NCBI RefSeq assembly: GCF_032854445.1
Contig: NC_088302.1
Location: forward strand, 47,654,645-47,718,644
DNA: 64,000 nucleotides
Origin: Liolophura sinensis
Taxonomy: Eukaryota > Mollusca > Polyplacophora > Chitonida > Chitonidae
Reading direction: 5' to 3'
The notes under the pieces: model-generated
Told to the model about the DNA's origin: nothing
What the model saw: only the letters and a program-made list of their open reading frames with translations
Database searches by the model: none
Translations under genes and position numbers: made by a program
In this document: in pieces, positions 12,691-27,400 of the stretch
Numbering within the stretch: the stretch's first letter is position 1
Layout of the letters: the number at the start of each line of letters is the position of its first letter

Positions 12691-12774
12691 TATTCTGAAT
12701 AAGAATCAAGACTGGCTCTTTATACTGCACGTAGTTCACCACAACACGAAACACAACCATTCAACCAACAAAAC

Positions 12775-12780
12775 TTTATT
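12775..12780 (-). terminator. polyadenylation signal AATAAA (candidate) for PWWP3A
   Basis: TTTATT on the plus strand reads as AATAAA on the gene strand, 2.6 kb beyond the stop codon. It is a candidate only; no cleavage-site evidence exists in the sequence. Confidence 0.4.
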
Positions 12781-14272
12781 GTAAATTGTCAGAGAGATTG
12801 TCATTGTACAATAGTTAGTTACACAAGCATGAAAACATTCACAACATTGTATTCCTTGGGCTTTGGAAAATCTTGTTTTGCACATCCTTAATTAACAGTG
12901 AAATGATAAAGAAAATGACAACAGTGAAATGAAAATTAGAGAAAATGACACTTAAATGAGAATTTTAACACACAAAAAAACAATGTTTTAATCATGGAAA
13001 TTAGGGAAACAAATTTGTAACACATTAACATGAGTATGGCAGTATATGGGTCCAAACACCCCAAAAAATGTGCACATTATGAGCTGAATGAAAGACATTC
13101 AGTTTTAGTATTAAACTTGATGAATCAACAATCACCTCCCAACTTCAGATTTTTTTGAATTTATAGCAGAGATAAAAGCAAACACCCATCAAAGATTGTC
13201 TCATTTATACAGAGACATCTGCATAAAAAAATAAAATATTTGCACACAGGAAACAGTCGGTGTGCAACAGATGAGCTATAAATAGAGTTGCAATTATGAT
13301 AACTGGTACAATTACATAATTTACAAATTTTGCAAGATAAGAATAATTGGTGGGAAAATGAAAAAATTGGTCGTGGTCTTATTGAAAGCTGAAAAATGTT
13401 ATTTAATCTTATCGAAGGCTGACACTTTGAGAGGAAGGCTGAGGTATACAAACATTTCATAGGCATTAGCAACACAGCTGCTGAGTTTGGACACAGAAAT
13501 CTGCTTAAAACAAGAAGGCCTGAATTTAGTAAAACAACACTGACAAGACAAATTAATGTGCCACGGTGAATTCTTACATCCATGAAAGCATTTGAATTAT
13601 TTATTTGCAATTAAAGTTTCTTTCCTGGTTTCATTAGAATCTCCCACCGAAGGAAAATAACTCATTTAGAGTAATCACATTCTTTGCTCCAAAAAAAAAC
13701 TAACAACTAAAAATGACACATTTCAATATTTCAAGCTCACGTTAAGTAACATGCCCACTTCTGACACATAATGTACGTGTGATAATGTCCATCTTATGTA
13801 AAGCCATATAGCATTGCTTCAAAATGTCCTGTTTACAGGTGGTTCTCTTCATTTGTTAACATGCATTTTGTTGGAGTTGGTACATTGTATTCTACTTCAT
13901 ACTCCATAATTTATGACATCTTTGGTGGTCTGATGTTCACATGTTACACATTCATGGTAGAATATTTTGCTTAAATTACAAATCGATGTCAAAATTAATA
14001 GTAAACATTGCAAAATTACAACAAGATAAATGAAATTAGTATTCAAAGTGGATGGCAACAACAAAATTCACAGTCGCTCTTAGATTCTTTATTAACTTCA
14101 TTTGAAAATATTTCTACATAAATGTACAACTATCTCAATCCAATTGAAATTTTAGGGTATACCATTCTCACAGGACAAAAATAAGCTCAGGAAATATCAT
14201 TACACCTTGCCCAAATACCTGACACATGAGACTGCAGTCAAAACTACATAAACTGTATTCTTGGCTGCACCT

Positions 14273-14516
14273 GCATTCAAAACAATCAGAGCTGGACTTG
14301 AACACACAAACTTTCTGCAGCCAAAACAATCAGAGCTGGACTTGAACACACAAACTTTCTGCATTCAAAACAATCAGAGCTGGACTTGAACACACAAACT
14401 TTCTGTATTCAAAACAATCAGAGCTGGACTTGAACACACAAACTTTCTGCAGCCAAAACAATCAGAGCTGGACTTGAACACACAAACTTTCTGCAGCCAA
14501 AGCAATGATAGCTGGA
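14273..14516. repeat. 44-bp minisatellite, about 5 copies
   Basis: The unit is CA(T/G)(T/C)CAAAACAATCAG followed by AGCTGGACTTGAACACACAA and ACTTTCTG. Two alternating unit starts (CATTCAAAAC and CAGCCAAAAC) are seen, and the last copy decays. The array lies in the probable PWWP3A 3' UTR. Confidence 0.95.
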
Positions 14517-15420
14517 TGCGAACGCATCATCTAGCAAGAACCAAAACAATGTATTAAAGCCGCATTCAAACATACTACCTGTGGCTATTTTACGAAAAAG
14601 CCTGTAAAATTATGAAGGTGTTTTGTTGCGGCAGTCATTTGGACGTAAGCTGCACCATCTTTGATAAATGCAACCCTGTAGCTGAGACAATGTAAAATAA
14701 TGATAAAAACCAGTCAATCACGATAAAAGTTTGATAAAACACATGCCGCTTTAATCAGAAAACGAGTTTCTGCATCTGAAATGATTTAGGAACTTGGACA
14801 TCAGGGATATGTAAGTCTATTGGTTATGAAACGGATTCACCACGAATAATTAGGAACGCCGGCGACTCTAGAACACTTACATACAGCATACAGCCCAGTG
14901 AATCAGTTCTACAACTATGCAACTGCTAAGTACATGTATGTGCATTAATAGCCGAGGAACATCTTTAAAGCTTTGACAGACACAAATGCCAAGACTTACT
15001 CTGATATCTTTCAAGTTTTCCATTTAGCAAACAATAAATATCATTGGTATTTCAAAGAATACAATGTATGAATGTTTTTTACATGTACATGTATGCTCAA
15101 GGATAGATTATTTTAATTGAGGTAAAATTATTCTGCCCAAGCAATGGTTTCACTCATGATGGGCCTGATTTTCTATATGGGCAAACTGTTTACATAAGAA
15201 TATAAGGCATATATATACGTAAATCTGTGGGCATTTTGTTTAATGGTTTGTTGATTTCTTCACAGAAGAAACCAACAAACATAGATTGGCATGACAAGCA
15301 ATGGTGGAAGAAAATAACTTTACATCTCCAAGGAAAGACCAGGAAATGTATTATAAAATGGCACCAAAAATAACACTCTGCTGACAAGGTACATGATACA
15401 CAGAACACAGAACACTCGGG

Positions 15421-18400
15421 CTATGGGGTCCACATAGCGATCTTTTCCTGTAGTTTGCTCTCGTACATCTCTTTGTCTTCGGGAGAAATCCTATTGGCAG
15501 CTTCCAAAATGGCCTGATGAGCTTTACCATATTCTTCTTTTGTAAACCGTATGCCCTTGTGAAACATGTCCCATGCCCGACCCCTGGAGTACTTCTTCAC
15601 GGATATCAAGGCATACACGATCGCCTGTCAAACAAAGTACACATGTAAACCATGAACTGCAAATGTCCAAAATAATATATGCAAAACCTGAAATGCAAAC
15701 ATTTATTTATTAATTTGATTGTCATTTGTTCATTCCTCTACTTAGTAATGTACAAATTCCCTTCCAAGGCACAATGACTGGCATCAGTGTCAACCATAGA
15801 ACGGCAAATTACAATATGACAGATGTCAGTTTCAATCATGGCACAATGACTGGCATCAGTGTCAACCATAGAACAGCAAATTACAATATGACAGATGTCA
15901 GTGTCAACCATGGCATAAGGCACAATGACTGGCATCAGTGCCAACCAAACAACAGCAAATTACAATAGGACAGATATCAGTGTCAACCATGGCATAAGGC
16001 ACAATGACTGGCATCAGTGCCAACCAAACAACGGCAAATTACAATAGGACAGATATCAGTGTCAACCATGGCATAAGGCACAATGACTGGCATCAGTGCC
16101 AACCAAACAACGGCAAATTACAATAGGACAGATATCAGTGTCAACCATGGCATAAGGCACAATGACTGGCATCAGTGTCAACCATGTCAAAAAGCACAAC
16201 GACTGGCATCAGTGTCAATCATGGCAAAAGGCACAATGACTGGCATCAGTGTCAATTATGGCAAAAAGCACAATGACTGGCATCAGTGTCAACCATGTCA
16301 AAAAGCACAATGACTGGTATCAGTGTCAATCATGGCATAAGACACAATGACTGGCATCAGTGTCAACCATGTCAAAAAGCACAATGACTGGCATCAGTGT
16401 CAATGGTTTCACGGCCTATCACAATTTGACTGGCATCAGTGTCAATCATGGCATAAGACACAATGACTGGCATCAGTGTCAACCATGTCAAAAAGCACAA
16501 TGACTGGCATCAGTGTCAATGGTTTCACGGCCTATCACAATTTGACTGGCATCAGTGTCAACCATGGCATTAGACACAATGACTGGCATCAGTGTCAACC
16601 ATACCAAAAGGCACAATGACTGGCATCAGTGTCAACCATGTCAAAAGGCACAATGACTGGCATCAGTGTAAACCATGGCAAAAGGCACGATGACTGGCAT
16701 CAGTGTCAACCATAGAACGGCAAATCACAATATGACAAATATCAGTTTCAATCATGGCACAGCATAGGCACAATGACTGGCATCAGTGTCAATCATAGAA
16801 CAGCAAATTACAATATGACAGATGTCAGTTTCAATCATGGCACAGCATGTGGCACAATGACTGGCATCAGTGTCAATCATAGAACAGCAAATTACAATAT
16901 GACAGATATCAGTTTCAATCATGGCATAAGGCACAATGACTGGCATCAGTGTCAACCATGGCATAAGGCACAATGACTGGCATCAGTGTCAACCATGTCA
17001 AAAAGCACAACGACTGGCATCAGTGTCAACCATGGCAAAAGGCACAATGACTGGCATCAGTGTCAATTATGGCAAAAAGCACAATGACTGGCATCAGTGT
17101 CAATCATGGCATGAGACACAATGACTGGCAGCAGTGTCAACCATGTCAAAAAGCACAATGACTGGCATCAGTGTCAATGGTTTCACGGCCTATCACAATC
17201 TGACTGGCATCAGTGTCAATCATGGCATAAGACACAATGACTGGCATCAGTGTCAACCATGTCAAAAAGCACAATGACTGGCATCAGTGTCAATGGTTTC
17301 ACGGCCTATCACAATTTGACTGGCATCAGTGTCAACCATGGCATAAGACACAAGGACTGGCATCAGTGTCAACCATGGCAAAAGGCACAATGACTGGCAT
17401 CAGTGTCATTCATGTCAAAAGGCACAATGACTGGCATCAGTGTCAATCATGGCATAAGACACAATGACTGGCATCAGTGTCAACCATGGCATAAGGCACA
17501 ATGACTGGCATCAGTGTCAACCATGGCAAAAGGCACAATGACTGGCATCAGTGTCAACCATGGCATAAGGCACAATGACTGGCATCAGTGTCAACCATGG
17601 GAAAAGGCACAATGACTGGCATCAGTGTCATTCATGTCAAAAGGCACAATGACTGGCATCAGTGTCAATCATGGCATAAGACACAATGACTGGCATCAGT
17701 GTCAACCATGGCATAAGGCACAATGACTGGCATCAGTGTCAACCATGTCAAAAAGCACAATGACTGGCATCAGTGTCAATGGTTTCACGGCCTATCACAA
17801 TTTGACTGGCATCAGTGTCAACCATGGCATAAGACACAATGACTGGCATCAGTGTCAACCATGGCAAAAGGCACAATGACTGGCATCAGTGTCATTCATG
17901 TCAAAAGGCACAATGACTGGCATCAATGTCAATCATGGCATAAGACACCATGACTGGCATCAGTGTCAACCATGGCATAAGACACAATGACTGGCATCAG
18001 TGTCAACCATGGCATAAGACACCATGACTGGCATAAGTGTCAATCATGGCATAAGACACAATGACTGGCATCAGTGTCAACCATGGCATAAGACACAATG
18101 ACTGGCATCAGTGTCAACCATGGCATAAAACACAATGACTGGCATCAGTGTCAACCATGTCAAAAAGCACAATGACTGGCATCAGTGTCAACCATGGCAA
18201 AAGGCACAATGACTGGCATCAGTGTCAACCATGTCAAAAAGCACAATGACTGGCATCAGTGTCAACCATGGCATAAGACACAATGACTGGCATCAGTGTC
18301 AACCATGGCATAAGACACAATGACTGGCATCAGTGTCAACCATGGCATGAGACACAATGACTGGCAGCAGTGTCAACCATGGCATAAGACACAATGACTG

Positions 18401-21400
18401 GCATCAGTGTCAACCATGGCATAAGACACAATGACTGGCATCAGTGTCAACCATGGCATAAGACACAATGACTGGCATCAGTGTCAACCATGTCAAAAAG
18501 CACAATGACTGACATCAGTGTCAACCATGGCAAAAGGCACAATGACTGGCATCAGTGTCACCCATGGCATAAGGCACAATGACTGGCATCAGTGTCAATC
18601 ATGGCATAAGGCACAATGACTGGCATCAGTGTCAATCATGGCATAAGACACCATGACTGGCATCAGTGTCAACCATGGCATAAGGCACAATGACTGGCAT
18701 CAGTGTCAATCATGGCATAAGACACAATGACTGGCATCAGTGTCAACCATTGCATAAGGCACAATGACTGGCATCAGTGTCAACCATGTCAAAAAGCACA
18801 ATGACTGGCATCAGTGTCAACCATGGCATAAGACACCATGACTGGCATCAGTGTCAACCATGGCATAAGACACAATGACTGGCATCAGTGTCAACCATGG
18901 CATAAGACACCATGACTGGCATCAGTGTCAACCATGGCATAAAGCACAATGACTGGCATCAGTGTCAACCATGGCATAAGGCACAATGACTAGCACCAGT
19001 GTCAATCATGGCCTAGCAATGTGACTAGCACCAGTGTCAATCATGACATAGCAATGTGACCAACAACAGTTTCAATCGATAAGCATATGACATGATGACT
19101 GGTATCAGTAGTTTGTCACAGCATATGACATGATGACTGGTATCAGTGGCTGGTCACAGCATATGACATGATGCCTGGTATCAGTGGTTTGTCACAGCAT
19201 ATGACATGATGCCTGGTATCAGTGGTTGATCACAACGTATGGCATGATGACTGGTATCAAGGGTTTGTCACAGTACATGGCATGGTGACTGGTGTTAGTG
19301 GTTGGTCATAGCATATGGCATGCATAAATGGAATCTGTGTCACCACTGTACATACCTCTGGCACCCAAACATCCATTGTGTAGTCCACATTTTCAGCAAC
19401 TGACTCTCTCAGCTCACCTAGCCAGGACAGCAGTGTGTCGAGAACTTCACTTCGCTGGAAGTAGAAAACATCAGTGAAAGACATTACATATTCACTAAGT
19501 ACCAAGCAAAGATTCAAAATACAAACCTACTATACTGAGAGAATCTTCCAAGACCAAGAGCTGAAGATTTAAAAGCTGGACAATGAAAAGATTCAGTCCT
19601 ATATGTACACCGTAAAGTGGTCTGAGATACATGCACACATTACAAAAACATTACACCGCAAAAACATTACACCACAAAAATCAGTAGACCACAATACTAT
19701 TTAACATCTTTGAGAGGCATTTAGAAGTTGAGTTGGATAACGTAACGAGACATATGGATAACAACTTCTGTTTATTTAGAAGCGATCTTTGAAAACGGTA
19801 TTAGTATCTATAATGCAACATCGCTTCCAAATCTTGTTATGTTACACAATACTATTTTTTTTGCCCAGCCCACATGATGAGTTATTCATGGCACTAACTT
19901 GTTCCTCGTCGCTGATTGGTCCGAACCCTGGATTCTTGATTTTATTCTTGTCTCGCACACTACCGTGGTAACTGGAATGGAGAGCACTTGCTCTTTTACC
20001 ATGGAATATTTCAGTCAGGTACTTCTGTAACAAGAAGATTGCAACAACATTTCACACTACAGCAATGTAACAATCAATCATCTCTTTACAAGAAAAGACA
20101 AAAAAAAAAATTCCCATAAACGGCCACAGACAAAGGCAAAACATGGTTCAGGTGAATTAAGAAGAAACAGACGTGTCCTCGGGTTACAGAAATAACTTGC
20201 GCATGATTGGATAAACTGAAAACATGGCAGCCAATTCAATTGTCCCAATGTGAGAGACCTATTGTGTCAATGTGAGAGACCTATTGTCTCGACATGAGTG
20301 CTTATCTTGAACTGTGATATCTCGGCTGTGCGATATCACAAAAACAAAACGTTTTGCCTTTCAAACTTTCTGTGGGGATACATTATCGATGAATACATAC
20401 ATTTGGTCTTGTGTTGTTTTTTCTGGTAACTATCTGAATAATCACCATATCAGTGTCTTTAGAGGACTTCATCATACCATAGAGGTCAGATTTTTATGAG
20501 AAGGAAAGCAAGCTCTTCTGAAGGATTTATTTCTTTTTATGATTAGTGTTTCACGCTGTACTCAAGAATATTTCACTTATACAACAGCGGCCACCATTAT
20601 AAGGTGATAAGAAACCAGGCAGAGCCTGGCGGAAAAACACAACCATCCACAGGTTGCTGCAGAACTTCCCACGTACGCCCGGAGAGAACTCACAGCGACC
20701 CCATTCTTAGGAGGCTCCTGGGTCATTGCTCCGTGCTGGCATGCTAACGACCTGGGCCCCTCTCTGCTGAAGGAACACCACTATATGTTCTCTCTGGATA
20801 CAAAGTCAACACAAACCTGCGTGTCTGAACACTTTCGCATTTATAACGTACATATATGCTCACAATAAATTTATTTATTCATTTCTTTGGTGTTTTACGC
20901 CATACTCAAAGATATTTCACTTAATATACGAAAACGGCCAGCATTAGTGGGAGGAAATCGGGCAAAGCCCGGGGGAAATCCATAACCATCCTCTGCAGGT
21001 TGCAGCATGACCTTCCCCCATACTGCCATACTCTCAATATAGGTGACAGTCAACTGATCTTTAATGAATATAAGCCTACGTAATAGACCTAATACACCAG
21101 ACATATGCACACATACCCCAGTGTCATACAACTTTTCCGCATCTCACACCCCAGTGTTTTTACATTCTGTCACTTATTAAAATAAATAGCAGAACTTAAG
21201 AAAAGCACTTACCTTCATTTTCTCCGACTTAATAAAGTCTACCAATATTTCACACCGCTGTTTGCGTTGTTCATTTCTAAGGAAAAAAAAAAAGTTTGGC
21301 TCTAATAATGTAGGTATACCACACTATTTTTCATGCAACAATATAAGCAAGTATGAGCTGGTCATATGATGGTGATCAGGATTATGGGAGGTCAGAAGAA

Positions 21401-24400
21401 AATCCTGAAGCAAGCCACGCACATCAAGCACTTGATAGATATCATGACGAAAAACCAGAGCCGAGCCAAGACGTGGAGGGAACTGAACAAAGGAACTGAA
21501 CAAAGGAACTGGAAATAACATGGAGAAAGCTACTAGTGTCAATTTGCAACCAAATTAATAGGAGTAGGAAACTGGACAAAGCTTGGAAGAAACCAGTTGA
21601 ATGTTACCAGGCACCTGAAAGATATCATGATGTAATTCCACAGACACTCCAGCAGAAGGAGGATTTGAGCGTATGCCCCCTCAAATATATGAACAGTGTT
21701 CTAAAATGATGCAGGACTCACCTTGTTTTCATGGTCTGTGATACATCTTTGTCACATGGGACTTTTTTTATCAGAGTTATCTCCTCCTGGTCTCCATTAC
21801 TAGTATTTTCATTATTCTCACAATTCACAGATAACATCTGGTCTCCATTACTTGTGCCATTGCCCTCAAAATCCACTGAATACACTCGATCTCTCTTCCC
21901 CATCCCCAAAATGAGGTCTTCTTTTTCATCAACATAATCCAAGGGCTCTAAAGAAACATTAAACACCGTGTTTTAATATAAGTCATTTTATTTCATGCAC
22001 AACAGGTTAGAGCATAAATGCTTTAGGGGACACTTGTAAATATACAGGTTGAAAATAATACAAACAATATGTTAAAAAGAGGAACAAAAGTCAAAAAACA
22101 TAAATATACAGTACTACGGGAGTTGCTTGATGAACAAGCCATGTCTTCATTTAAAGTGATCACAAAGTCTTCCACTATATATACATAGAAAAAATAATAT
22201 ATGACACAGTTATCACAGAAAAGTACGTAAAAAAAAAGTTTAGAAAGATGAGAAGATGAAGTTCATCACTGGAGATATGGCACTGCCAGACAATTCACTC
22301 CGAGTAGCCATGCTGAAAGTGTCATGTGATAATTGGCTGTCACGTCAAGAAACCTATTAGCTCTCGATTGTCAGTGTGGTTTCTTATAGTGTATAGACAG
22401 ATACTGATGCAATAAATTGGATTTTGCAGTTAGTTTAAGCATTAAACTGATCCACTTTATGAGCTTGGAGCTGAGAATGGCTGACCATGTCACAACGCTT
22501 ACATGTTGGGCAGAATACTGCAGTAACTTGTCAGGGTGAGCTGGCAAGAAAACCGCCTCGGAAGATTCAATGCTTGAAGAAAAATATTGTGACTTTGCAT
22601 TATTTTCCCTTAGCAAAGTCAGATTTGTTATGAAAATATCTTCCCAAAATCAGAATGAAAGGGTCAGTTATCAATCAAAATGTCCTGCTATGTTCGGTAA
22701 ATTCCCTGAATTCGGTACAGTCAACTTGGACAAATGCCTACACCCATGCAGGACGAAAACGAGCAGGGCTGCTAAAACACGTGGCTTGTGTCCTTAAACA
22801 TCGACCTGACCGTGTGCCCAACTGAAAGAAACATTAGACCTTCGAAACGGAACACAGCTGATATTCTCTGGTTGGCTATCAGGTGTTCTTGTTTGTATTA
22901 TATCATTGACACATTATTTACTACTGATGGTACAAGAGATCACTTAGGTTTTGTGACGTCACTTTAGATAGCTATAACATGACAAAATGGCGTCACCAAC
23001 TGAGTGGCTAGGCACTGACGATTGTTTGCTATATATTTTCTGGATAAGCAATGTAAAATTTCTAAATATTTTTAAAACACTTCAAGAATACTACTTCATT
23101 AATTAATTCAGCTTTAGTGGCTGACTTTATGTTCACTTTATTTATTTACTTATATACAAAGGCAAGATTGGGTCAGCTCTTACCTGGGCAACTGGGGAAG
23201 AAGAATCGTCTCTCTTGACAAGGCTGTCAGTGTATGATATGAATATAAGATACAGGGAAAGTGGGGAAACTCTTACCTGGAGAATTGGGGAAGAAAAACC
23301 CATGGACATCGCTCTTGATAAGCCCGAGTCCTTTCTTGGTGAGGTAGTCATCAACATGTCGCACAGCTTCTATCAGGCTCCGATCTTTGCTTGCATGAGC
23401 TTCCTTCTGTTAAGTTGGAAAGGAGAGATACACACAGGTTTACAGTTTGCTAATGCATATAGGATGCTTGCCGCCTTCATATCAGTGAAATATTCTTGAG
23501 TACGGCGTAAAACACCAATCATATAAATAAATAAATATTCACACTGAACAACTTTATTTGACAGGGTCATATTTTCCAGTTACAGCTCTGACTGACATGG
23601 TTTCAGCTTATTTATTAATGCACTTGTCTATCATGACTTTATATACATGTAGGTTGTGCTGATATATAGACTGATAACTGGACTCCCTGATGAGAATGCC
23701 ACTGCAATCACACCTTCTACATACCTCAAACTTTTCCCTCTGACTGCACGTAAATGGAAAGACCTTACCGCGAGAGTTTGTGCACCTCACAGAGAACCTG
23801 TCAACACAGATCAAACAAATGAGATACATTCAATTACTAATTTAAAACATGACTCATGCCCTATGTGTCATGAAGACCACCATCAAAAATCATTTCTTTG
23901 GGAGCATCCAAAAAGGGTTCTTACTATCACACTATTAGTGGTTCTTTTCCTTTAAATATTTTTCTCTCCAAATTAATTTCTTTAATACCCCTCATTTTCA
24001 TAAGCTAGAATAAAGATAAAACTTTATAAATAACAATCCTATTTTTCTTTATAGATCCCACTATGCCCAACAAATAATTTCTTTTTCAGGATGGCCTAAA
24101 ATGATTAACAAGAACAGTTAAACTGGTGACCTGGTAAGCATCAAGGACTTGAATGATAGCTGAAAAGTTTGAGGCAATTGGGTTAACACTAATGAGGTGG
24201 TCAAAATGTTGACCTCTAGGGCCTAAAAATATGGTCTGAATTCTATTTCATATTTTGACTTTCAATAAATACTTCACTAATTTTTTTTTTTAACATGATC
24301 AGATCGGATAATATTCCCGTAATATGCCAAAGCATGCACTATGTCTCTGGTCAACTTTATTGAGGATTTTAGGGTAAGTTAGAAGGTGCTGAGATGACCA

Positions 24401-27400
24401 TCAGACTGATAAGCAGCCAAGATGAAAAACCATTCAAATGCACAGCAGTAACTACCAAATCGCAGCAACCTGGTCTATACAACTGTCTTATATTCTCATA
24501 CATCTAACTCAGGATATTTATCTAACTCAATAAATTCACTGAAAGTTCAAACTTACACAGCCCATGCCTTATGACAAGTCGTCTGGTAAAACTTACAGCT
24601 TAAAATTTTTGGATAAAAACTTGATTGTGAAATGACACCCAGAGCATGGGATTGTTTGCACTTCAATTACTAAACCATTCCACTCATCTGACTATTCCTG
24701 CTGCTGTACTAAAGGGTTTTCCACCTACATTTGACAGCAGTTTAGCTCCTGGAAGCCAGAGACCCCCATGCTGTACTTACACCTTCTTTCGCAGAGAATC
24801 ATCATTAATGAACAAGAGGGATGCCCTGGCAGGTTGCTTTAGTTTCTTTCGTTCTGGGTAGTACTTCCTGATCTGTAAAGAACACAAACACAGGTGTTAT
24901 GATGCTCCAACCTCTGATCATATTGATTTATTTACTTATTTGACTGGAATTCTATGCCGTACTCAAGAAAAGTTCACTTATATGTATATGATAGCGGCTA
25001 GCATTGTGGTGGGAGGAAACCGAGCAGATCCCGGGGGAAACCCATAACCATCTGCATGTTGTTGGTAGAACTTTCCACCTACAACCAGACTTTGTATGCT
25101 TACAAAATGTATATCTGAGCACAGTCTGAGAGAATTGCTACATAAATGTCCAATAACAAAAAAAATTAAAGCTGTTATCCAACAGCATTGCTGGGGTCCA
25201 TGTGACTATGAAGTTCACGATAATGGTAAAAAAACATGAAAAAAAATGTAAAAGAGTGTACTGAATTTGAGCCCTACTCTGCCAAGCATCATTTACAATT
25301 GGCCAAATACTGAAGACTAGAATAGAGATTAGGCGGCTTTGATCTTCCACTGATACCCCAGGACAAAAGACAGAAAGAATACATTGTTAAGTTGGTGCCC
25401 CAGAGCAGAAGACAGAAAGAATATACTGTCGCAGAGCTGATGACCCTTCCCACGGTACACTTCAGTCAATGGTTTTATGTCGTCTAGCACTAAGCTCCCG
25501 TGTTATTTACATATATGTAGGATGGTTTTGTCAATTTTTTGTTGTTTTTTTGGTCACAACATTAAAACAACACAAAGTACAAAAATAATTCTTGCAGATT
25601 TGTAATTGGGACATCAATGGCCAACATATAGTGTGTTTGTTTAATGACTTTAAGTAGTTTTAAAAACTGACCTACTTTTGAGCCAAGTTCATTGGTCAGT
25701 TTTGGCCTTATTTGCATACCAACCTAAAAGTTTTTTACAATATGGGTAGGGCAATCCACCTAAAAACAGTAAAAGAAAAGTTTATCTCGACAGGTTTAGC
25801 CATTTTTTTTTAGCTAATCAATAAAATTCAAAATGGGCGCTTAATCACGAGACTGGTAAAACAGCAGAAAACATCAACAGTTGCTTCATATATTCCAAGG
25901 TTTGGTTTTTCTACCAGTTTAGGAGACATAACAATTTTACGACTTGACCAAGAAGAAGAATAATAACTAGAACTGCATACAGTTATACAGCTTCCAAGTG
26001 GTCTGTACACACAGCTTTAGCATCCACTTTCTAAAACTTTCCACATTCTCCACCACAGACCGTTCAATAGTTCTATGCTCTTCTGAAAAGACCCCAGGTT
26101 TGTCTAACAGGAGCAAAAAAATAGACATAATCCACATAAGACAATAAACTCTCCGAACAAGTGAATTGCATGTACCTTGTGGAAAGCACATCTCATATTT
26201 TCAACGGAAAAAGGAGTAGGCTGGATTTGAACCCCAGCTTGCTATGACTGGTGGTCTGGTGCGTAATAATTTCATGGTAATTGAAGAGAAAAGGAGAAAA
26301 ATTGGCAGGAATCAATTGGATTTGAACCGGTGACTGCTAGGAGCGATGTTTATTGGGGCCATGGTGAAAGACAGTGAAAGGAAAAAAAACACTGCTCTAA
26401 AAGAGATCTACTGGTCCTGTTGCCAGACAGAATTAGAATACAAGCTTTGTAACCAGCACTTTGCAGTGGACGGGTTCCATACAGTCTAGCACGAAGCTCC
26501 CGTGCTACTTGAACGGGAGGTCTCGTCAATGTTTGTATGAATGTATGTAGCTGGGGGGAGCGGGGGAATGGGGTGAGGGTTTACATCATACTGTACTTCA
26601 TATTTTTAATGGTTTTTTGGTCATAACCTGAAAACTATACCAAGTAAAAAAATAATTCTTACAGATTTGTAATCCGGACGTCAAGCAGTACTAGACAGTG
26701 TGTTTATTTAATCATTTTAAGCAGTTTTTAGACTTGACCTACTTTTAAGCTAATTTCCTTCGTCCGTTACAGCCCAAATTGCATATCAAACAAAAAGGTT
26801 TTTTTTACAATATAGGTACAGCCATCCACTTAAAACTTGCAAGAGAAATTTCATCCAAAGATCATTAGTTGACTTACAAGTCTAAGATAACAAGTTTTTA
26901 AACGCATTTTAATGGCAAAACTGTAAGTCCTAGCTCTCAGTCAAAAATGAAGATCTGTGGTTGATCTATCTACTGACCAATTTTCACCTTCATGGCTATT
27001 ACAGTGTTCGGTCATGTGACATTTGAAAAATGACACTGAAATGAGTTATAATTGCAATTTAAAGAAAAACTATAAATCATCGCAAATACCTAAAAACATG
27101 GTTGTATTCAGCAGGCCAAACTACATCTAACTGCTATACTGTTTTTTCAGAATTCATCCGCAGATCATCACGTGACAAAAATCACCAACAGCGAGCTTCC
27201 ACATTTCTCAACTGATTTGTATAAAATTTTCAATCCTGATACCCCCAATAGACTTGTACATGCATATCAATTTTCAATGCAATTGGCTCAGCAGTTCTGG
27301 AGAAGACGTTTCTTTTAGATTTCCATGCTGCTCCAAAATTGCTGAAAAGTGAGTCACAGGTGGGTAAAGTTTTATGCTCCTGCAGGTAGCCCAAGTGCAA

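Larger units (their letters stand above)
7018..12750. other. intergenic region between convergent genes, no gene seen
   Basis: The FAM174-type gene (plus) and the PWWP3A gene (minus) converge on this AT-rich stretch. It contains a 53-bp triplicate (8931-9089), a foldback element (9951-10239) and a SINE-like fragment near 12.5-12.69 kb. Open frames here, including 98 codons at 9375-9671 and 127 codons (minus) at 12101-12484, lack any recognisable domain. Part of the region may be 3' UTR of either gene. Confidence 0.5.
12755..15420 (-). other. probable 3' UTR of PWWP3A
   Basis: The sequence after the stop has no further exon, and the first strong minus-strand polyadenylation signal I would choose is AATAAA at 12780-12775. 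A 149-codon minus-strand open frame at 13161-13610 lies inside and looks like chance. The region also carries the 44-bp minisatellite at 14273-14516. The real 3' end could be nearer, since another TTTATT occurs near 14088. Confidence 0.45.

Noticed and set aside
13161-13610. 149-codon minus-strand open frame
   Set aside because: It lies in the probable PWWP3A 3' UTR, has no recognisable domain and no splice partners; AT-rich chance frame.
15768-17470. Several 60-80-codon repetitive frames on both strands
   Set aside because: They are by-products of the 37-bp satellite; frames break whenever unit length is not a multiple of three, and both strands are equally open.
15768-19073. Possible CRISPR-like array (regular repeats)
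   Set aside because: No distinct spacers; units are contiguous 37-bp satellite copies in an animal intron.
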